Made by a program: the position numbers and the translations under genes. Shown piece by piece: positions 45,607 through 55,979 of a stretch of 64,000 bases of DNA (position 1 is its first letter; each line of letters begins with the position of its first letter). The stretch is from Taishania pollutisoli (lineage in GTDB: Bacteria; Bacteroidota; Bacteroidia; Flavobacteriales_D; Crocinitomicaceae), in NCBI RefSeq assembly GCF_014518315.1, contig NZ_JACVEL010000001.1:372001-436000 (forward strand), in the 5' to 3' direction. The notes under the pieces were generated by a model that saw only the letters and a list, made by a program, of their open reading frames with translations, was not told the origin of the DNA and made no database searches.

Positions 45607-46896
45607 ATGCAAACTAACTTTGAAACAGTGGACACACCAACTCCAAAGAAAAAGAAGAAATTCTACCAACACCTTTACATTCAGGTTATTTTTGCGATCG
45701 TCATCGGGGTTACGCTGGGGTATTTCTGGCCGGAAAAAGGAAAAGCCATGCAGCCACTCGGAGATGGGTTTATCAAACTGGTAAAAATGATTATCGCACC
45801 GGTGATCTTTCTTACTGTTTCGACGGGAATTGCAGGAATGAATGACCTCAAGAAAGTAGGAAGAGTTGCTGCAAAAGCATTCGCTTACTTCATCTTCTTT
45901 TCAACACTCGCGCTGGTACTGGGGTTAGTTGTTAGTCATTTTGTACAACCCGGAGCAGGATTAAACATTGACCCTTCCACACTGGACGCATCTAAGATCA
46001 GTAAATACGTAGAAGCTGCTGAGGAAAATTCGATGGTGAATTTTATTTTCAATATCATTCCGGAAACGCTATTCAGCCCGATGACAGGAGACATTATTCT
46101 GCAGGTATTGCTTGTAGCGATTTTATTCGGTGTCGCACTTGCGCTCACAGCCGACAGAAGTCAACCGGTGATTGATTTCCTTGAAACACTGACCATTCCG
46201 GTTTTCAAAATCGTGGAAATTCTCATGAAACTGGCACCTGTAGGAGCCTTTGGCGCAATGGCCTTTACCATCGGTGCGTATGGAATTGATTCACTAATGT
46301 ACCTGGGGAAATTAGTCGGAACCTTTTACCTGACATCGTTTGCTTTCGTAGTCATTATTCTGGGAGTTGTCGCCCGTTTAAACGGATTTAACATCTTTAA
46401 ATTTCTGCGCTATATCAAGGAAGAAATCTTCCTGGTATTGGGAACAAGTTCTTCTGAACCTGCCATGCCCGGGTTGATGAAAAAACTAAACGAAGCAGGA
46501 TGTGATAAGGGAGTTGTCGGATTGGTTGTTCCTACAGGTTATTCATTCAACCTGGACGGCACCAATATTTACATGACACTGGCGGCACTGTTTATTGCAC
46601 AGGCCTGCAACATCGACCTGAAGTTTGATCAGCTGATGGTCTTGTTACTGGTGGCTATTTTATCGTCAAAAGGAGCAGCCGGAGTCACCGGAGCAGGATT
46701 TATCACATTGGCGGCAACACTGGCTGTTGTGCCGGATATTCCAATCGCAGGGATGACATTGATCCTGGGAATTGACAAGTTTATGTCCGAGTGCCGTGCG
46801 TTGACAAACGTTATCGGAAACGGAGTGGCATGCGTTGTGATTTCCAACTGGGAAAAACACCTGGATAAAGAACAATTGAAAAAGACGCTCGGATAA
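45607..46896 (+). CDS. Dicarboxylate/amino acid:cation symporter (DctA/GltP family)
   Basis: Inner-membrane importer of the glutamate transporter fold. Signatures are [20 protein letters not shown] (serine-rich hairpin), [20 protein letters not shown] and [18 protein letters not shown]. Length 429 aa. The wording around SFNLDGT is closest to C4-dicarboxylate carriers (DctA), but glutamate/aspartate transport is not excluded. Its stop is three bases from the stop of the convergent TonB-like gene. Confidence 0.93.
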   Translation: MQTNFETVDTPTPKKKKKFYQHLYIQVIFAIVIGVTLGYFWPEKGKAMQPLGDGFIKLVKMIIAPVIFLTVSTGIAGMNDLKKVGRVAAKAFAYFIFFSTLALVLGLVVSHFVQPGAGLNIDPSTLDASKISKYVEAAEENSMVNFIFNIIPETLFSPMTGDIILQVLLVAILFGVALALTADRSQPVIDFLETLTIPVFKIVEILMKLAPVGAFGAMAFTIGAYGIDSLMYLGKLVGTFYLTSFAFVVIILGVVARLNGFNIFKFLRYIKEEIFLVLGTSSSEPAMPGLMKKLNEAGCDKGVVGLVVPTGYSFNLDGTNIYMTLAALFIAQACNIDLKFDQLMVLLLVAILSSKGAAGVTGAGFITLAATLAVVPDIPIAGMTLILGIDKFMSECRALTNVIGNGVACVVISNWEKHLDKEQLKKTLG

Positions 46897-46899
46897 GGT

Positions 46900-47271
46900 T
46901 TATTTTTTCTGTTCAAATTTTATTGACAACACGTGGATGGATTCCACATGTTTCTTTTCCGGATTGGAATAAGCCGGCTTCCATTTCGGCATTTTTTGCA
47001 TCACCGCAATTGCCGCATTGCTACACGGTTCACATCCGTCAATTCCTCTTCTTACCACAACGTTGCTGACCTCCCCTTTTTCATCCACCACAAAGCGCAG
47101 GTTGACAGCCCCTGAACCCGAGAAATCAGCTGGAATTTCAAGATGAGATTGAATAAATTTTGTCATTTCAGCAACTCCTCCCGGATAAGTCGCTTCCGTA
47201 ATTGAATTTGCCGTTTGTGCAAAAGAATACGCTCCTGAAAGAACCATCAAAAGAAAAGGTACCATTCTCAT
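46900..47271 (-). CDS. Secreted TonB C-terminal domain protein
   Basis: Signal peptide (MRMVPFLLMVLSGAYSFAQ) followed directly by a TonB C-terminal domain: ATYPGGVAEMTKFIQSHLE, VNLRFVVDEKGEVSNVVV and MQKMPKWKPAYSN. The membrane anchor and proline-rich linker of real TonB are missing, so it is a stand-alone periplasmic domain of 123 aa. The pair CEPC in the middle could form a disulphide. It probably binds a receptor or partner; energy transduction is unlikely. Confidence 0.85.
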   Translation of the reverse strand: MRMVPFLLMVLSGAYSFAQTANSITEATYPGGVAEMTKFIQSHLEIPADFSGSGAVNLRFVVDEKGEVSNVVVRRGIDGCEPCSNAAIAVMQKMPKWKPAYSNPEKKHVESIHVLSIKFEQKK

Positions 47272-47383
47272 TTTAGTTTGTTTTTATTCATCCTTAACAA
47301 ATATACACCACTGAAACAGGTCTTTTCTTACTAAACGAACGAAGCGTAACAATCGTTGAGTAAACGGCACATCAAAAGACAAA

Positions 47384-47413
47384 AAAGGCTTTCCCGTTGT
47401 AGAGAAAGCCTTT
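47384..47413 (-). terminator. Terminator of the PKD surface protein gene
   Basis: AAAGGCTTTC (47384-47393) pairs with GAAAGCCTTT (47404-47413), a 10-bp perfect stem with a 10-nt loop. On the minus strand it runs into six T. Confidence 0.88.
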
Positions 47414-47434
47414 CTGATTTTCGTTGTATACTGC

Positions 47435-48922
47435 TTATTCCTTCACAATCTTCTTAGAGATCATTTTACCGGAAACAGTCATATTCAACACATAAATTCC
47501 TGAACTCAAGGTTGAAACATCAAATGTCAATTCACCATTCATTGTATTTAATGCATGCTTTGTTTCAAGTTTTTTTCCGTCCAGCGTCAACAATTCAGCA
47601 TGGATATCTCCCACTTGCTCTGTTTCGTAAGCTACGCTGAATACATTGCTGATCGGATTCGGATAAATTGTCAGGTGAATGCCTGATTGTTCCTCAACAC
47701 CCAGGTCAGAGTTATTTTCCCCTTCGGCAATTGTGATATTTTTGTAATATAAATCTGTTCCGCAAGTACCTGTAGCAGTAAATTCTACTGTGTATGTCCC
47801 TGCAGCCGCATAGTTTCTAACCGGATTTGGTGATCCTGCTGTTCCTCCGTCTCCAAAATTCCAGCTATATGTTGTTGCTCCCTGCGCCAAACTTGTAAAC
47901 TGAACTGAAAGTCCTGTTGCAGCGTATGAAAAGAACGACGTAACGGCTGGCATTATTGTTACATTTTGAGTTGCCGGTGTACTTGCACACTCATTTACCC
48001 ATCCGGAATAAATTGTACTTCCTGTCACAGTGTATGTACCGGAATTGGTATATGTACGTGATCCATTTGCCACGTTCTGGTCAGCTGACCCGTCTCCGAA
48101 ATTCACTTTGTATTTAAAATTATTGTCTTTGTATACTTCATGGTTGAAATGAGGCAATGTAGTTGAAGTGACTGTACCGGCTACTTGTGTATTCATACAT
48201 GCTGAAGTCGGATTAACTACCAACGTCGGGTCCGGAAGGGAGAAACGAATCGTAGGCAATGCCCACACATCGATATCAAATCCTAATTCAACCATCGTAT
48301 ATGTTTGTCCACTAGGATATTGAACACTTGAATAAGATGTATTTTGTCCGGATCCTTGTCCATTACCCATAATGGCTAATGAATCTTCCGCTGTTCTTGG
48401 CCAGAAAACCACACTGAATCCGTTAGTCACATTCACCGGAGTTGAGAATGTTGCCACATAATCATTATTCGCATTCACAGTTACAAATGCGCTTCCAATC
48501 GGGCTTCCGACAGGTTCATTAGAGGCATTGATCGCATGAATGGAAACCTGTGCTTGTCCGGATCCCCCGGTAGGAGCTCCTTCCATAATATTAGCCTGAA
48601 ATTTCACTTTTGATACCTGCCCGGTAAACGAAGGGAAAGATTGAGCAATGTTGTTAAAACCTCTGGGGCCACCTAAAAAGATGGATATTTTTTGTTGCCC
48701 GTTGTGGTTGTTTTCAACATACTTCACCTCATCTTCACAGGATACAGCCCTGTCTCCCGACTGATTTTCGGTAGTTGTTGACTGATAAGGACTCTGTGAA
48801 ACAGTTGACTGGTTAGTAGTTGCTGCTCCGGACGGAACAGTCGTTGCGCTTAATTCAATCGTCTCCTGAGCGTTAGAAATCGTAGCAGCTACTAAGAATA
48901 ATGGTAGTAATACTTTTTTCAT
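47435..48922 (-). CDS. Secreted PKD-domain protein with T9SS sorting domain
   Basis: Signal peptide (MKKVLLPLFLVAATISNAQ), an N-terminal beta-rich region of about 230 residues, two PKD-like blocks (KVNFGDGSADQNVANGSRTY and YSWNFGDGGTAGSPN), and a C-terminal type A sorting domain (IYPNPISNVFSVAYE to SGKMISKKIVKE). Length 495 aa. It is probably attached to the cell surface by type IX secretion, with an adhesive or structural role. No catalytic motif is seen. Confidence 0.85.
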   Translation of the reverse strand: MKKVLLPLFLVAATISNAQETIELSATTVPSGAATTNQSTVSQSPYQSTTTENQSGDRAVSCEDEVKYVENNHNGQQKISIFLGGPRGFNNIAQSFPSFTGQVSKVKFQANIMEGAPTGGSGQAQVSIHAINASNEPVGSPIGSAFVTVNANNDYVATFSTPVNVTNGFSVVFWPRTAEDSLAIMGNGQGSGQNTSYSSVQYPSGQTYTMVELGFDIDVWALPTIRFSLPDPTLVVNPTSACMNTQVAGTVTSTTLPHFNHEVYKDNNFKYKVNFGDGSADQNVANGSRTYTNSGTYTVTGSTIYSGWVNECASTPATQNVTIMPAVTSFFSYAATGLSVQFTSLAQGATTYSWNFGDGGTAGSPNPVRNYAAAGTYTVEFTATGTCGTDLYYKNITIAEGENNSDLGVEEQSGIHLTIYPNPISNVFSVAYETEQVGDIHAELLTLDGKKLETKHALNTMNGELTFDVSTLSSGIYVLNMTVSGKMISKKIVKE

Positions 48923-49012
48923 TTAATAATTGATTTGTAGTTAATTTTCAGGCGAAGTTAATGATTTTCAACAAATGAGAATAATATCAATTCAAGAATA
49001 AAATTTTTGACG

Positions 49013-49020
49013 TACTTTTG
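49013..49020 (+). promoter_or_regulatory. -7 box of lepA
   Basis: TACTTTTG 37 nt before the lepA ATG; no -33 TTG at the usual distance. Confidence 0.45.
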
Positions 49021-49057
49021 CAATCCGTTGCACGAAAGCACGCGTTTTTAATCGTTT

Positions 49058-50854
49058 ATGAAGCACATTCGAAATTTCTGTATTATTGCCCACATCGACC
49101 ATGGTAAAAGTACCCTGGCAGATCGTTTGTTACAAACTACCGGTACCATTTCTGACCGCGATATGCAAGCACAAGCATTGGACGATATGGATCTGGAACG
49201 GGAACGCGGTATTACAATTAAATCGCATGCGATTCAAATGAACTACAAGTATGAAGGACAAGAATACATTCTAAACCTCATTGACACTCCGGGACACGTG
49301 GATTTCTCGTATGAGGTATCCCGTTCGATTGCTGCATGCGAAGGAGCATTGCTGATTGTTGATGCATCACAGGGAATTGAGGCGCAAACCATCTCCAACC
49401 TGTACCTTGCATTGGAACACGACCTGGAAATCATTCCGATTCTGAACAAAATGGACTTGCCCGGAGCAATGCCGGAAGAAGTTTCCGATCAGATCGTTGA
49501 CTTGATCGGTTGTCGTCTGGATGATATCATTCCTGCATCCGGTAAAACGGGACTGGGAGTTGATCGCATCCTGGAAGCGGTTGTCAATCGCATACCACCT
49601 CCCAAAGGAGACGAAAATGCTCCTTTGCAGGCTATGATTTTCGACTCAGTGTTCAACTCTTTCCGGGGTATTATTGCTTATTTCCGTGTAAAGAACGGGG
49701 TAATCCGAAAAGGACAAAAAGTAAAATTCTTCAATACCGGAAAAGAATACAATGCGGATGAGATCGGGATTCTGAAAATGGACCTTTTCCCGAAAAATGA
49801 AGTCCGCGCAGGAGACGTCGGTTACATTATTTCTGGGATCAAGCAGGCAAACGAGGTAAAAGTCGGAGATACCATTACATCAAAAGAAAATCCGTGTACG
49901 GAAGCGATCAAAGGATTTGAGGATGTGAAACCGATGGTCTTCGCCGGAATTTACCCGGTAGATACCGAAGATTACGAAGAATTGAGGTATTCAATGGAAA
50001 AACTCCAGTTGAATGACTCATCGTTGGTATTTGAACCGGAATCTTCACAGGCATTGGGATTTGGATTCCGATGCGGATTCTTAGGAATGCTGCACATGGA
50101 GATCATCCAGGAGCGTTTGGAACGAGAATTCAACATGACCGTTATTACGACTGTTCCGAACGTATCTTACCATGCATTTATGAAGAAAGATCCGGATGAC
50201 TTACTAATTGTAAACAATCCTTCCGAATTGCCGGATCCTGCGGGAATGGATAGAATTGAAGAACCGTATATCAATGCGCAGGTCATCACGAAAGCGGAAT
50301 ATGTCGGTTCCATTATGACGTTGTGTATTGAAAAACGCGGAGAGCTGAAAAATCAGGTATACCTTACACAAGACCGTGTTGAACTGACTTTTGAAATGCC
50401 GTTGGCAGAAATCGTATTCGACTTCTACGATCGTTTGAAAACCGTTTCCCGTGGTTACGCTTCATTTGACTACCACCCGATCGGATACAAACCTTCCGAT
50501 CTGATCAAACTGGATTTGTTATTGAATGCTGAACAGGTAGATGCACTTTCTGCACTGGTGCATCGAAGCAATGCATTTGATCTGGGTAAAAAAATCTGCT
50601 TGAAGTTAAAGGAACTGATTCCGAGACAGCAGTTTGAAATTCCGATTCAGGCGGCTATCGGTGCAAAGGTCATTGCGCGTGAAACGATTAAAGCATTACG
50701 AAAAGACGTGACTGCCAAATGTTACGGAGGGGACATTACCCGCAAGCGTAAATTGCTCGAAAAACAGAAAGAAGGGAAGAAACGCATGCGTCAGGTCGGA
50801 CGTGTAGAGGTTCCCCAGGAAGCATTCTTAGCGGTATTGAAGCTGAACGATTAA
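49058..50854 (+). CDS. lepA: Elongation factor 4
   Basis: Translational GTPase that back-translocates stalled ribosomes. G1 is [16 protein letters not shown]2/G3 lie in [10 protein letters not shown] and [15 protein letters not shown], and G4 is NKMDLPGA. The EF4-specific C-terminal domain with [20 protein letters not shown] and [14 protein letters not shown] is complete. Length 598 aa. Its last four bases overlap the stop of the convergent methyltransferase gene. Confidence 0.98.
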   Translation: MKHIRNFCIIAHIDHGKSTLADRLLQTTGTISDRDMQAQALDDMDLERERGITIKSHAIQMNYKYEGQEYILNLIDTPGHVDFSYEVSRSIAACEGALLIVDASQGIEAQTISNLYLALEHDLEIIPILNKMDLPGAMPEEVSDQIVDLIGCRLDDIIPASGKTGLGVDRILEAVVNRIPPPKGDENAPLQAMIFDSVFNSFRGIIAYFRVKNGVIRKGQKVKFFNTGKEYNADEIGILKMDLFPKNEVRAGDVGYIISGIKQANEVKVGDTITSKENPCTEAIKGFEDVKPMVFAGIYPVDTEDYEELRYSMEKLQLNDSSLVFEPESSQALGFGFRCGFLGMLHMEIIQERLEREFNMTVITTVPNVSYHAFMKKDPDDLLIVNNPSELPDPAGMDRIEEPYINAQVITKAEYVGSIMTLCIEKRGELKNQVYLTQDRVELTFEMPLAEIVFDFYDRLKTVSRGYASFDYHPIGYKPSDLIKLDLLLNAEQVDALSALVHRSNAFDLGKKICLKLKELIPRQQFEIPIQAAIGAKVIARETIKALRKDVTAKCYGGDITRKRKLLEKQKEGKKRMRQVGRVEVPQEAFLAVLKLND

Positions 50855-52194
50855 TCCACCCGCATGCGAATGCGGTATTCCTTTGGGTATAAGTTATTGA
50901 ATCGGTTACCGATGTTTTTGATCCATCCCAGTGGTTCGTTTTGGAATTTCACTTGTACAAATCCATTTGGGGCTGTTTCTGTCAGTTGAAATGTATCTCC
51001 ATGCAGGTAATGCAATGCGTGTTGTTCTTCCAATTCAATTTCCGGATAATTGACTCTCAATGTGTGACACATCAATAAATCATGATCGGGTATCAATCCT
51101 TTTCGGGCATTTTCTCCTACGACAATCCCCCATTTGATAATGTGTAAATTGTCCTGAATGATGCGGTATTCGTGTTCCCATTCGGCAGGAATTGCCAAGA
51201 TGGTCTCATTCCAAGCGAAACATTGAGTTTGCTCCATTCTCAGCCATGATTTCAGAAAAGACGTGTCTTTTAATTTGATCAATCCTTTATTGGCATTTTT
51301 ACTCAATGTGACCGTCTTCTCCCGCTCACCGGTTTTTCGCAATACAGCAATAAAAAAACCTTCTGTCTGCGTACGTCCGGGAATGCCGTAAATCCCTGTT
51401 TCATTTCTCCCCTGAACAAAATCAAACGGAGCAGGAATGTGAACGTATTCCGCGCCCAGGTTTTCTTCCATCCAACGGATGTTTTCTTCGTTTTCGTGTG
51501 GATTAAACGTACAGGTAGAATAAATCAGGTAACCACCTTCGCGCAGGGAATCCCACACATCTGCTACAATCCGTTTTTGACGACCGGCGCATAAATTCAC
51601 ATTTTCCGGTGACCATTCTCCACGTGCCTGTTCATCCTTGCGAAACATTCCTTCTCCCGAACAGGGGGCATCGACAACAATCACATCAAACAATGCCGTT
51701 ACGCGTGTGAAGTCGGAAGGATCGTTATTGGTAACAATGGTATTGGCATACCCCCATTTAGAAATATTCTCTTTTAAAACCTTTGCCCGTTGGTTGATCA
51801 CTTCATTGGCCACCAGCAATCCGTTTCCGTTCAGGAATGAAGCGATGAGTGTGCTTTTCCCTCCGGGTGCCGCACACAAATCCAGCACAACCGGTTGTTG
51901 AGGAAGTTCAATCGTTCGAAATACGTAATCCAATAGCATAGATCCTGCTTCCTGCGGATAAAATGTCCCTGCGTGAAACAAAGGATTCAGTGTAAAAACA
52001 GGTCGTTCGTCCAGGAAGAACGCATTTTCACACCATTGAACAGGTACTTCTCCCTGTAGAACAGGAATATGTTTAACGGGGTTTTTACGGATTGAAACCG
52101 GAGAAGTTGTATTGAGCGCTTCCAGTAGATTTGTTCCTAAGTGAGCATCCTGCTCTACATAACTGACAAAATCCGGTGGAAACGGTTGATTCAT
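50851..52194 (-). CDS. RsmF-like rRNA m5C methyltransferase (NOL1/NOP2/Sun family)
   Basis: Class I methyltransferase with [19 protein letters not shown] (SAM site), [15 protein letters not shown] (with a catalytic Cys in PCSG) and [18 protein letters not shown] (second Cys). The C-terminal 150 residues carry the extra PUA-like RsmF domain ([20 protein letters not shown]). Length is 447 aa. The target is probably a cytosine in 16S rRNA. The thioesterase gene lies three bases upstream of its start. Confidence 0.92.
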   Translation of the reverse strand: MNQPFPPDFVSYVEQDAHLGTNLLEALNTTSPVSIRKNPVKHIPVLQGEVPVQWCENAFFLDERPVFTLNPLFHAGTFYPQEAGSMLLDYVFRTIELPQQPVVLDLCAAPGGKSTLIASFLNGNGLLVANEVINQRAKVLKENISKWGYANTIVTNNDPSDFTRVTALFDVIVVDAPCSGEGMFRKDEQARGEWSPENVNLCAGRQKRIVADVWDSLREGGYLIYSTCTFNPHENEENIRWMEENLGAEYVHIPAPFDFVQGRNETGIYGIPGRTQTEGFFIAVLRKTGEREKTVTLSKNANKGLIKLKDTSFLKSWLRMEQTQCFAWNETILAIPAEWEHEYRIIQDNLHIIKWGIVVGENARKGLIPDHDLLMCHTLRVNYPEIELEEQHALHYLHGDTFQLTETAPNGFVQVKFQNEPLGWIKNIGNRFNNLYPKEYRIRMRVD

Positions 52195-52197
52195 CTG

Positions 52198-52626
52198 CTA
52201 AAAGTTAAAGACTTTTGTAAACGGATATTGATTGAACGTTCCGCTGGCAGTCGCTACCAGTTCGTCTTTTTGATTGACAAAGTCGGCTTCGACGAAAATC
52301 AATTTTTTTCCAACCTGGCGCACACGTGATATTCCCCTGATGGTATCTCCCAACAATGCCGGTTTGAGATAATTGATCTTAAACTCAACTGTTGAAACCA
52401 GGTTCCCGTTTTTTTGAGAAACTGCGAGGGCAGCCACTCCCAGGGTTGAATCTGCCAATGCAGCCATTACTCCACCATGTGCAGCCACAGGTGTTGCCAG
52501 GTGTTTTTGACCGATGGTAATGCGGTTGATCACTTCACCATCCGGCAGAATGTCGTACTGCAAATCAATTTCTTTTCCAAACTGATTGCTGTGTTTGTAT
52601 AATTCAACAATATCCTGATCAATCAT
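52198..52626 (-). CDS. PaaI-type hotdog-fold thioesterase
   Basis: A 142-residue hotdog protein. The core AAHGGVMAALADSTLGVAAL, then VSTVEFKINYLKPALLGDTI, is the PaaI/acyl-CoA thioesterase signature, with the catalytic Asp in ADSTLG. It hydrolyses acyl-CoA or aryl-CoA thioesters; the substrate is unknown. Its 5' end overlaps mscS by eight bases, and the methyltransferase gene follows after three bases, so the three genes form one operon. Confidence 0.88.
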   Translation of the reverse strand: MIDQDIVELYKHSNQFGKEIDLQYDILPDGEVINRITIGQKHLATPVAAHGGVMAALADSTLGVAALAVSQKNGNLVSTVEFKINYLKPALLGDTIRGISRVRQVGKKLIFVEADFVNQKDELVATASGTFNQYPFTKVFNF

Positions 52627-53449
52627 TCTTCACTACTTTTACTTCCATGGATGAAACCGGGAATCGGATTCCCGCTTTTGTCAGTTCGTTAAAAATAACT
52701 TCATTCAACGAATAAAACAACTTGCTATGGTTTCCATTTTTTGTCCATGCCTGAATCACCGCAACATACGACGATGATGAGAGATCTCCCAACCCGATGA
52801 AAAAAGCAGGTGTCTTCAATACGCCGTCTTCATTTTCCAAAATAGAAGTTACGATTGTTTTCACCTGGTGGAAATCGTTGGCATCATCCAATGGTATTTT
52901 CCATTCAACACGCCTGTTGGTTCCTCTGGAAAAATTGACAATTGTTCCGTTGGATACAGGACCGTTCGGTAAAATTACTACTTTGTTGTCGGATGTCGTT
53001 AAAATTGTATTAAAAATTGTAATTTCTTTCACCGTTCCCTCTTGGGTCATTACCAGGATGTAATCCCCGGCCTTAAATGGCTTGAACAGTAAAATCATCA
53101 CACCCCCTGCAAAATTGGAAAGCGTTCCTGAAAATGCCATCCCGACTGCCAGTCCCGCCGAAGCAAGGATAGCAACAAATGAAGTCATTTCCACCCCCAG
53201 TTGGGTAATTGAAGTAACAATCACCAATGTTTTGATCAACGCGGAAACAAGTGACGATAAAAAACTGACAAGCCCGGCATCTACCTGGCGTTTGGTCAAT
53301 ACTTTCCGCAAGGTTCTTGAGAGCATATTCGACAACCAGAAACCAATAATCAACAGCGCTATCGCCGACAGGAACCGTGTTCCATACTGAATCGTAATCT
53401 GGAAAATCTCATCGAGACTGTATCCAAATATTTTATCCTGACTAAACAT
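52619..53449 (-). CDS. mscS: Small-conductance mechanosensitive channel
   Basis: Three N-terminal membrane helices, the third being the pore helix (ASAGLAVGMAFSGTLSNFAG), followed by GVMILLFKPFKAGDYILV (the beta domain entrance) and a cytoplasmic vestibule (TTSDNKVVILPNGPVSNGTI). Length 276 aa, close to E. coli MscS. It releases solutes on osmotic downshock. First gene of the mscS-thioesterase-rRNA methylase set. Confidence 0.93.
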   Translation of the reverse strand: MFSQDKIFGYSLDEIFQITIQYGTRFLSAIALLIIGFWLSNMLSRTLRKVLTKRQVDAGLVSFLSSLVSALIKTLVIVTSITQLGVEMTSFVAILASAGLAVGMAFSGTLSNFAGGVMILLFKPFKAGDYILVMTQEGTVKEITIFNTILTTSDNKVVILPNGPVSNGTIVNFSRGTNRRVEWKIPLDDANDFHQVKTIVTSILENEDGVLKTPAFFIGLGDLSSSSYVAVIQAWTKNGNHSKLFYSLNEVIFNELTKAGIRFPVSSMEVKVVKND

Positions 53450-53575
53450 AAGACGGATGTATAATAAAGATGATACTAAATTTACTTACTTAAAAACACA
53501 TTGTGACGTGCAAAATTATCTAAAAAAGCTAATTTTGAGTTGATCAAACAGCAATCTTTATTCTGATTTAAAAAA

Positions 53576-54766
53576 ATGAGTAACGCAACAGATTTTATAC
53601 ACTATACCGGGCAAACCAATCAATTTCCGTATTTAATTGATGTTGAGCGTGCAACAGGAATATACATCATCGACAAAAGCGGTAAGACATACATGGATAT
53701 GATTTCCGGTGTTTCGGTCAACAATATCGGACACAGCCACCCGCATGTTGTAACAGCAGTACAAGAACAAGCCGAAAAATACATGCACGTCATGGTGTAT
53801 GGGGAATACATCCAGGATCCGCACCTCAACTTGTGTAAAAAACTGGTTGCGATGCTCCCGGACCAACTGAATTGTGTGTACACGGTCAATTCGGGGACAG
53901 AGGCAAATGAAGCGGCTTTGAAGCTGGTGAAACGCGTTACGGGCAGAACGGAGCTGATTTCATTCAGAGGGTCTTATCACGGGAGTACGCATGGTTCGAT
54001 GAGTGTTTCCGGAAATGAAGTAAAAAAGGAAGCATTCAGACCTTTACTTCCCGATGTACGGTTTTTGCAACACAATGATCTGGATATGCTGGAACAGATT
54101 ACTAACAAAACAGCGGGAGTAATTATTGAAACCATCCAGGGAGATGCGGGAGTGCGAATTCCTACCATCGCATTTCTGCAAGCATTGAGAAATCGCTGTA
54201 CAGAAGTAGGTGCTTTGCTCATTTTTGATGAAATTCAATGCGGAATGGGACGTACCGGCAAGCAATTCGCATTTGAACATTTCGGAGTTGTTCCGGATGT
54301 ATTGACACTCGGAAAAGCATTGGGAGGTGGAATGCCGATTGGTGCGTTGGTTTCATCACGGGAACATTTGTGGGAATTCACCTACAATCCGATGTTGGGA
54401 CACATCACCACATTCGGAGGAAACCCGGTGATTTCCACAGCTGCACTTGCCGGACTGGAGGTGATGGAACAGGAAGTAGATTTCAATGAAGTGGAACGGT
54501 TGGGTGCATTGCTTCAATCCATCGTTTGTCAATCAGACGAAATCAGGGAATCGCGCCGGATCGGGATGATGTTTGCTTTCGACATGGAATCGTTTGAACG
54601 GGTTGAAAAAGTCGTTAAAAAATGCCTGGAAGACGGATTGATCAGTTTCTGGTTCTTATCACATCCATACAGTTTTCGTCTTTCTCCGCCATTGAATATC
54701 ACAGAGGAGGAAATTCGAAAAGCCGGTGCGATTATTTTAAATGCGATTCAGACTACTAAGGATTGA
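53576..54766 (+). CDS. Class III aminotransferase (PLP-dependent)
   Basis: A 396-residue aminotransferase of the ornithine/acetylornithine class. Signatures are [39 protein letters not shown] and [16 protein letters not shown], with the PLP lysine in [25 protein letters not shown] is also typical. The amino donor is not evident; no arginine or lysine pathway gene is next to it. A wrecked RDD gene follows directly. Confidence 0.92.
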   Translation: MSNATDFIHYTGQTNQFPYLIDVERATGIYIIDKSGKTYMDMISGVSVNNIGHSHPHVVTAVQEQAEKYMHVMVYGEYIQDPHLNLCKKLVAMLPDQLNCVYTVNSGTEANEAALKLVKRVTGRTELISFRGSYHGSTHGSMSVSGNEVKKEAFRPLLPDVRFLQHNDLDMLEQITNKTAGVIIETIQGDAGVRIPTIAFLQALRNRCTEVGALLIFDEIQCGMGRTGKQFAFEHFGVVPDVLTLGKALGGGMPIGALVSSREHLWEFTYNPMLGHITTFGGNPVISTAALAGLEVMEQEVDFNEVERLGALLQSIVCQSDEIRESRRIGMMFAFDMESFERVEKVVKKCLEDGLISFWFLSHPYSFRLSPPLNITEEEIRKAGAIILNAIQTTKD

Positions 54767-54956
54767 AGAGTGGAAAGTTGAGAGCTGTCATGATGACAAA
54801 GGTGATGATGCAATAAAAGACCAAATTCAATAAGAAGTAACCAAAATTGAACTCCCGATATCATCAGGCTTGATCGCCTTCACCCCATTTTTTCTAACCC
54901 ATCTCACTCATCGTAGTGATCTGTTTTTATATTTTTAATTCTTAAATGGTTTTCAT
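54767..54956 (-). pseudogene. Wrecked copy of the RDD family gene
   Basis: Reading the minus strand from the ATG at 54954-54956 gives MKTI, stop, ELKI, stop, and later FGYFLLNLVFYCIITFVIM. The intact RDD protein at 57127-57696 begins MKTIEELKVEK and continues FGYFLLDLVFYYILTFIII. The two also share nucleotide text (CCCCATTTTTT and AATGGTTTTCATAT). The copy has at least five in-frame stops, a net loss of about eight codons before FGYF, and lacks the rest. Both copies point the same way and bracket the AT-rich island. Confidence 0.72.
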
Positions 54957-54963
54957 ATATTTG

Positions 54964-55090
54964 ATTTTCAGACACAAATGGACGAACCGTCGTAAAGGTT
55001 AAGCACGATCAGCTATTGAAAACTACAATGAGAAAAGAACCTTTTAGCGCAAAACAGAAGTTTGAAGATGATTTAATGATAAATAATTAA
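54964..55090 (+). pseudogene. Probable coding tail without a head
   Basis: A plus-strand frame open after a TGA near 54960 reads FSDTNGRTVVKVKHDQLL, then KTTMRKEPFSAKQKFEDDLM, and stops at 55088-55090. The composition looks like the C-terminus of a real protein rather than intergenic DNA, but no start or family is seen. It may be what is left of a gene cut at the island edge. Confidence 0.35.
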
Positions 55091-55123
55091 CGTCGAAAGG
55101 CATGTTTTAAAAATTAACGTCTT

Positions 55124-55924
55124 ATGAAAAAGGTAATTTTAGGAACTCTATTCTTAGGGTCAATCGGTTTAGGAATTCTTGGGTGTAAGAAGGAAGGTAT
55201 TCAAAATAAACAAGATAATGATTCATCCCAAATAAGAAGTGACATTCAAAAGATATTTAACACACATTCAAAAGATGAAAATTATCATGTAAAGAGTGAT
55301 GAAGTAAGCATTGAAAACAGGGACAATCCGTTAGACAATGTTGGTTATATGCACAATGAAGTTTTAAGATTTATTATGTCTCCAGACATAAATAGAACAA
55401 TAATTTGCACGAAGATACCAGAAGTCAACAGAGCTTTTAAAGTGAATGTTTCGAATGATTGTGACAAATTATTTCGTTTATGTGAAATTGGTGTCGCTGA
55501 ATCGTTTGATAATGAAGGCAATTTTCAATCAAATGTCTTGCGCACTTTATTGGAAGAAAATAAAATTCAGGAAAACGAATTTCAGATTGTCAGCACTACA
55601 TTTCTATATACAAATGATATGAAGTTTAATGATAAAATCAACTTTATTAAAGCTGTTGAAAAATATACGATACAGAGCTCCGATCTGAATTCTGAACAAA
55701 AAAACAGAGTTTTGAGAACGTTTGCAATTTATAGGTATAGTTCTCATTATTGGGAAAATGAAAATCCTCAGCCAAATGCGATGGGGCCCATTTCTGCATT
55801 TGCGGATGCCTGTGCTGAATATTGGGCACTAAACTCCCCGGATTCTCCAGCACAAGATGGTAAAGATGTGTATGCAATTGCAGGTCTTGTATCTGCTGTC
55901 GTTCACGTTCTGACTGGTTTTTAG
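55124..55924 (+). CDS. Island lipoprotein, 266 aa, function unknown
   Basis: Lipoprotein signal (MKKVILGTLFLGSIGLGILGCKK, lipid Cys21), then a soluble domain with no recognised family. It contains NPLDNVGYMHNEVLRFIM and, near the end, YWALNSPDSPAQDGKDVYAI. The codon use is visibly more AT-rich than in neighbouring genes, suggesting acquisition from elsewhere. A perfect palindrome after the stop probably terminates transcription. The next gene has the same base composition. Confidence 0.7.
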   Translation: MKKVILGTLFLGSIGLGILGCKKEGIQNKQDNDSSQIRSDIQKIFNTHSKDENYHVKSDEVSIENRDNPLDNVGYMHNEVLRFIMSPDINRTIICTKIPEVNRAFKVNVSNDCDKLFRLCEIGVAESFDNEGNFQSNVLRTLLEENKIQENEFQIVSTTFLYTNDMKFNDKINFIKAVEKYTIQSSDLNSEQKNRVLRTFAIYRYSSHYWENENPQPNAMGPISAFADACAEYWALNSPDSPAQDGKDVYAIAGLVSAVVHVLTGF

Positions 55925-55934
55925 TCTAAATTTT

Positions 55935-55964
55935 ATAGAGGAGTAATCATGATTACTCCTCTAT
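55935..55964. terminator. 30-bp perfect palindrome between the two island genes
   Basis: The bases from 55935 to 55964 form a perfect inverted repeat, each arm being ATAGAGGAGTAATCA or its complement, followed by TTTT. It can act as a terminator for the lipoprotein gene in either direction. Confidence 0.7.
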
Positions 55965-55979
55965 TTTAAAATTCTGTCC

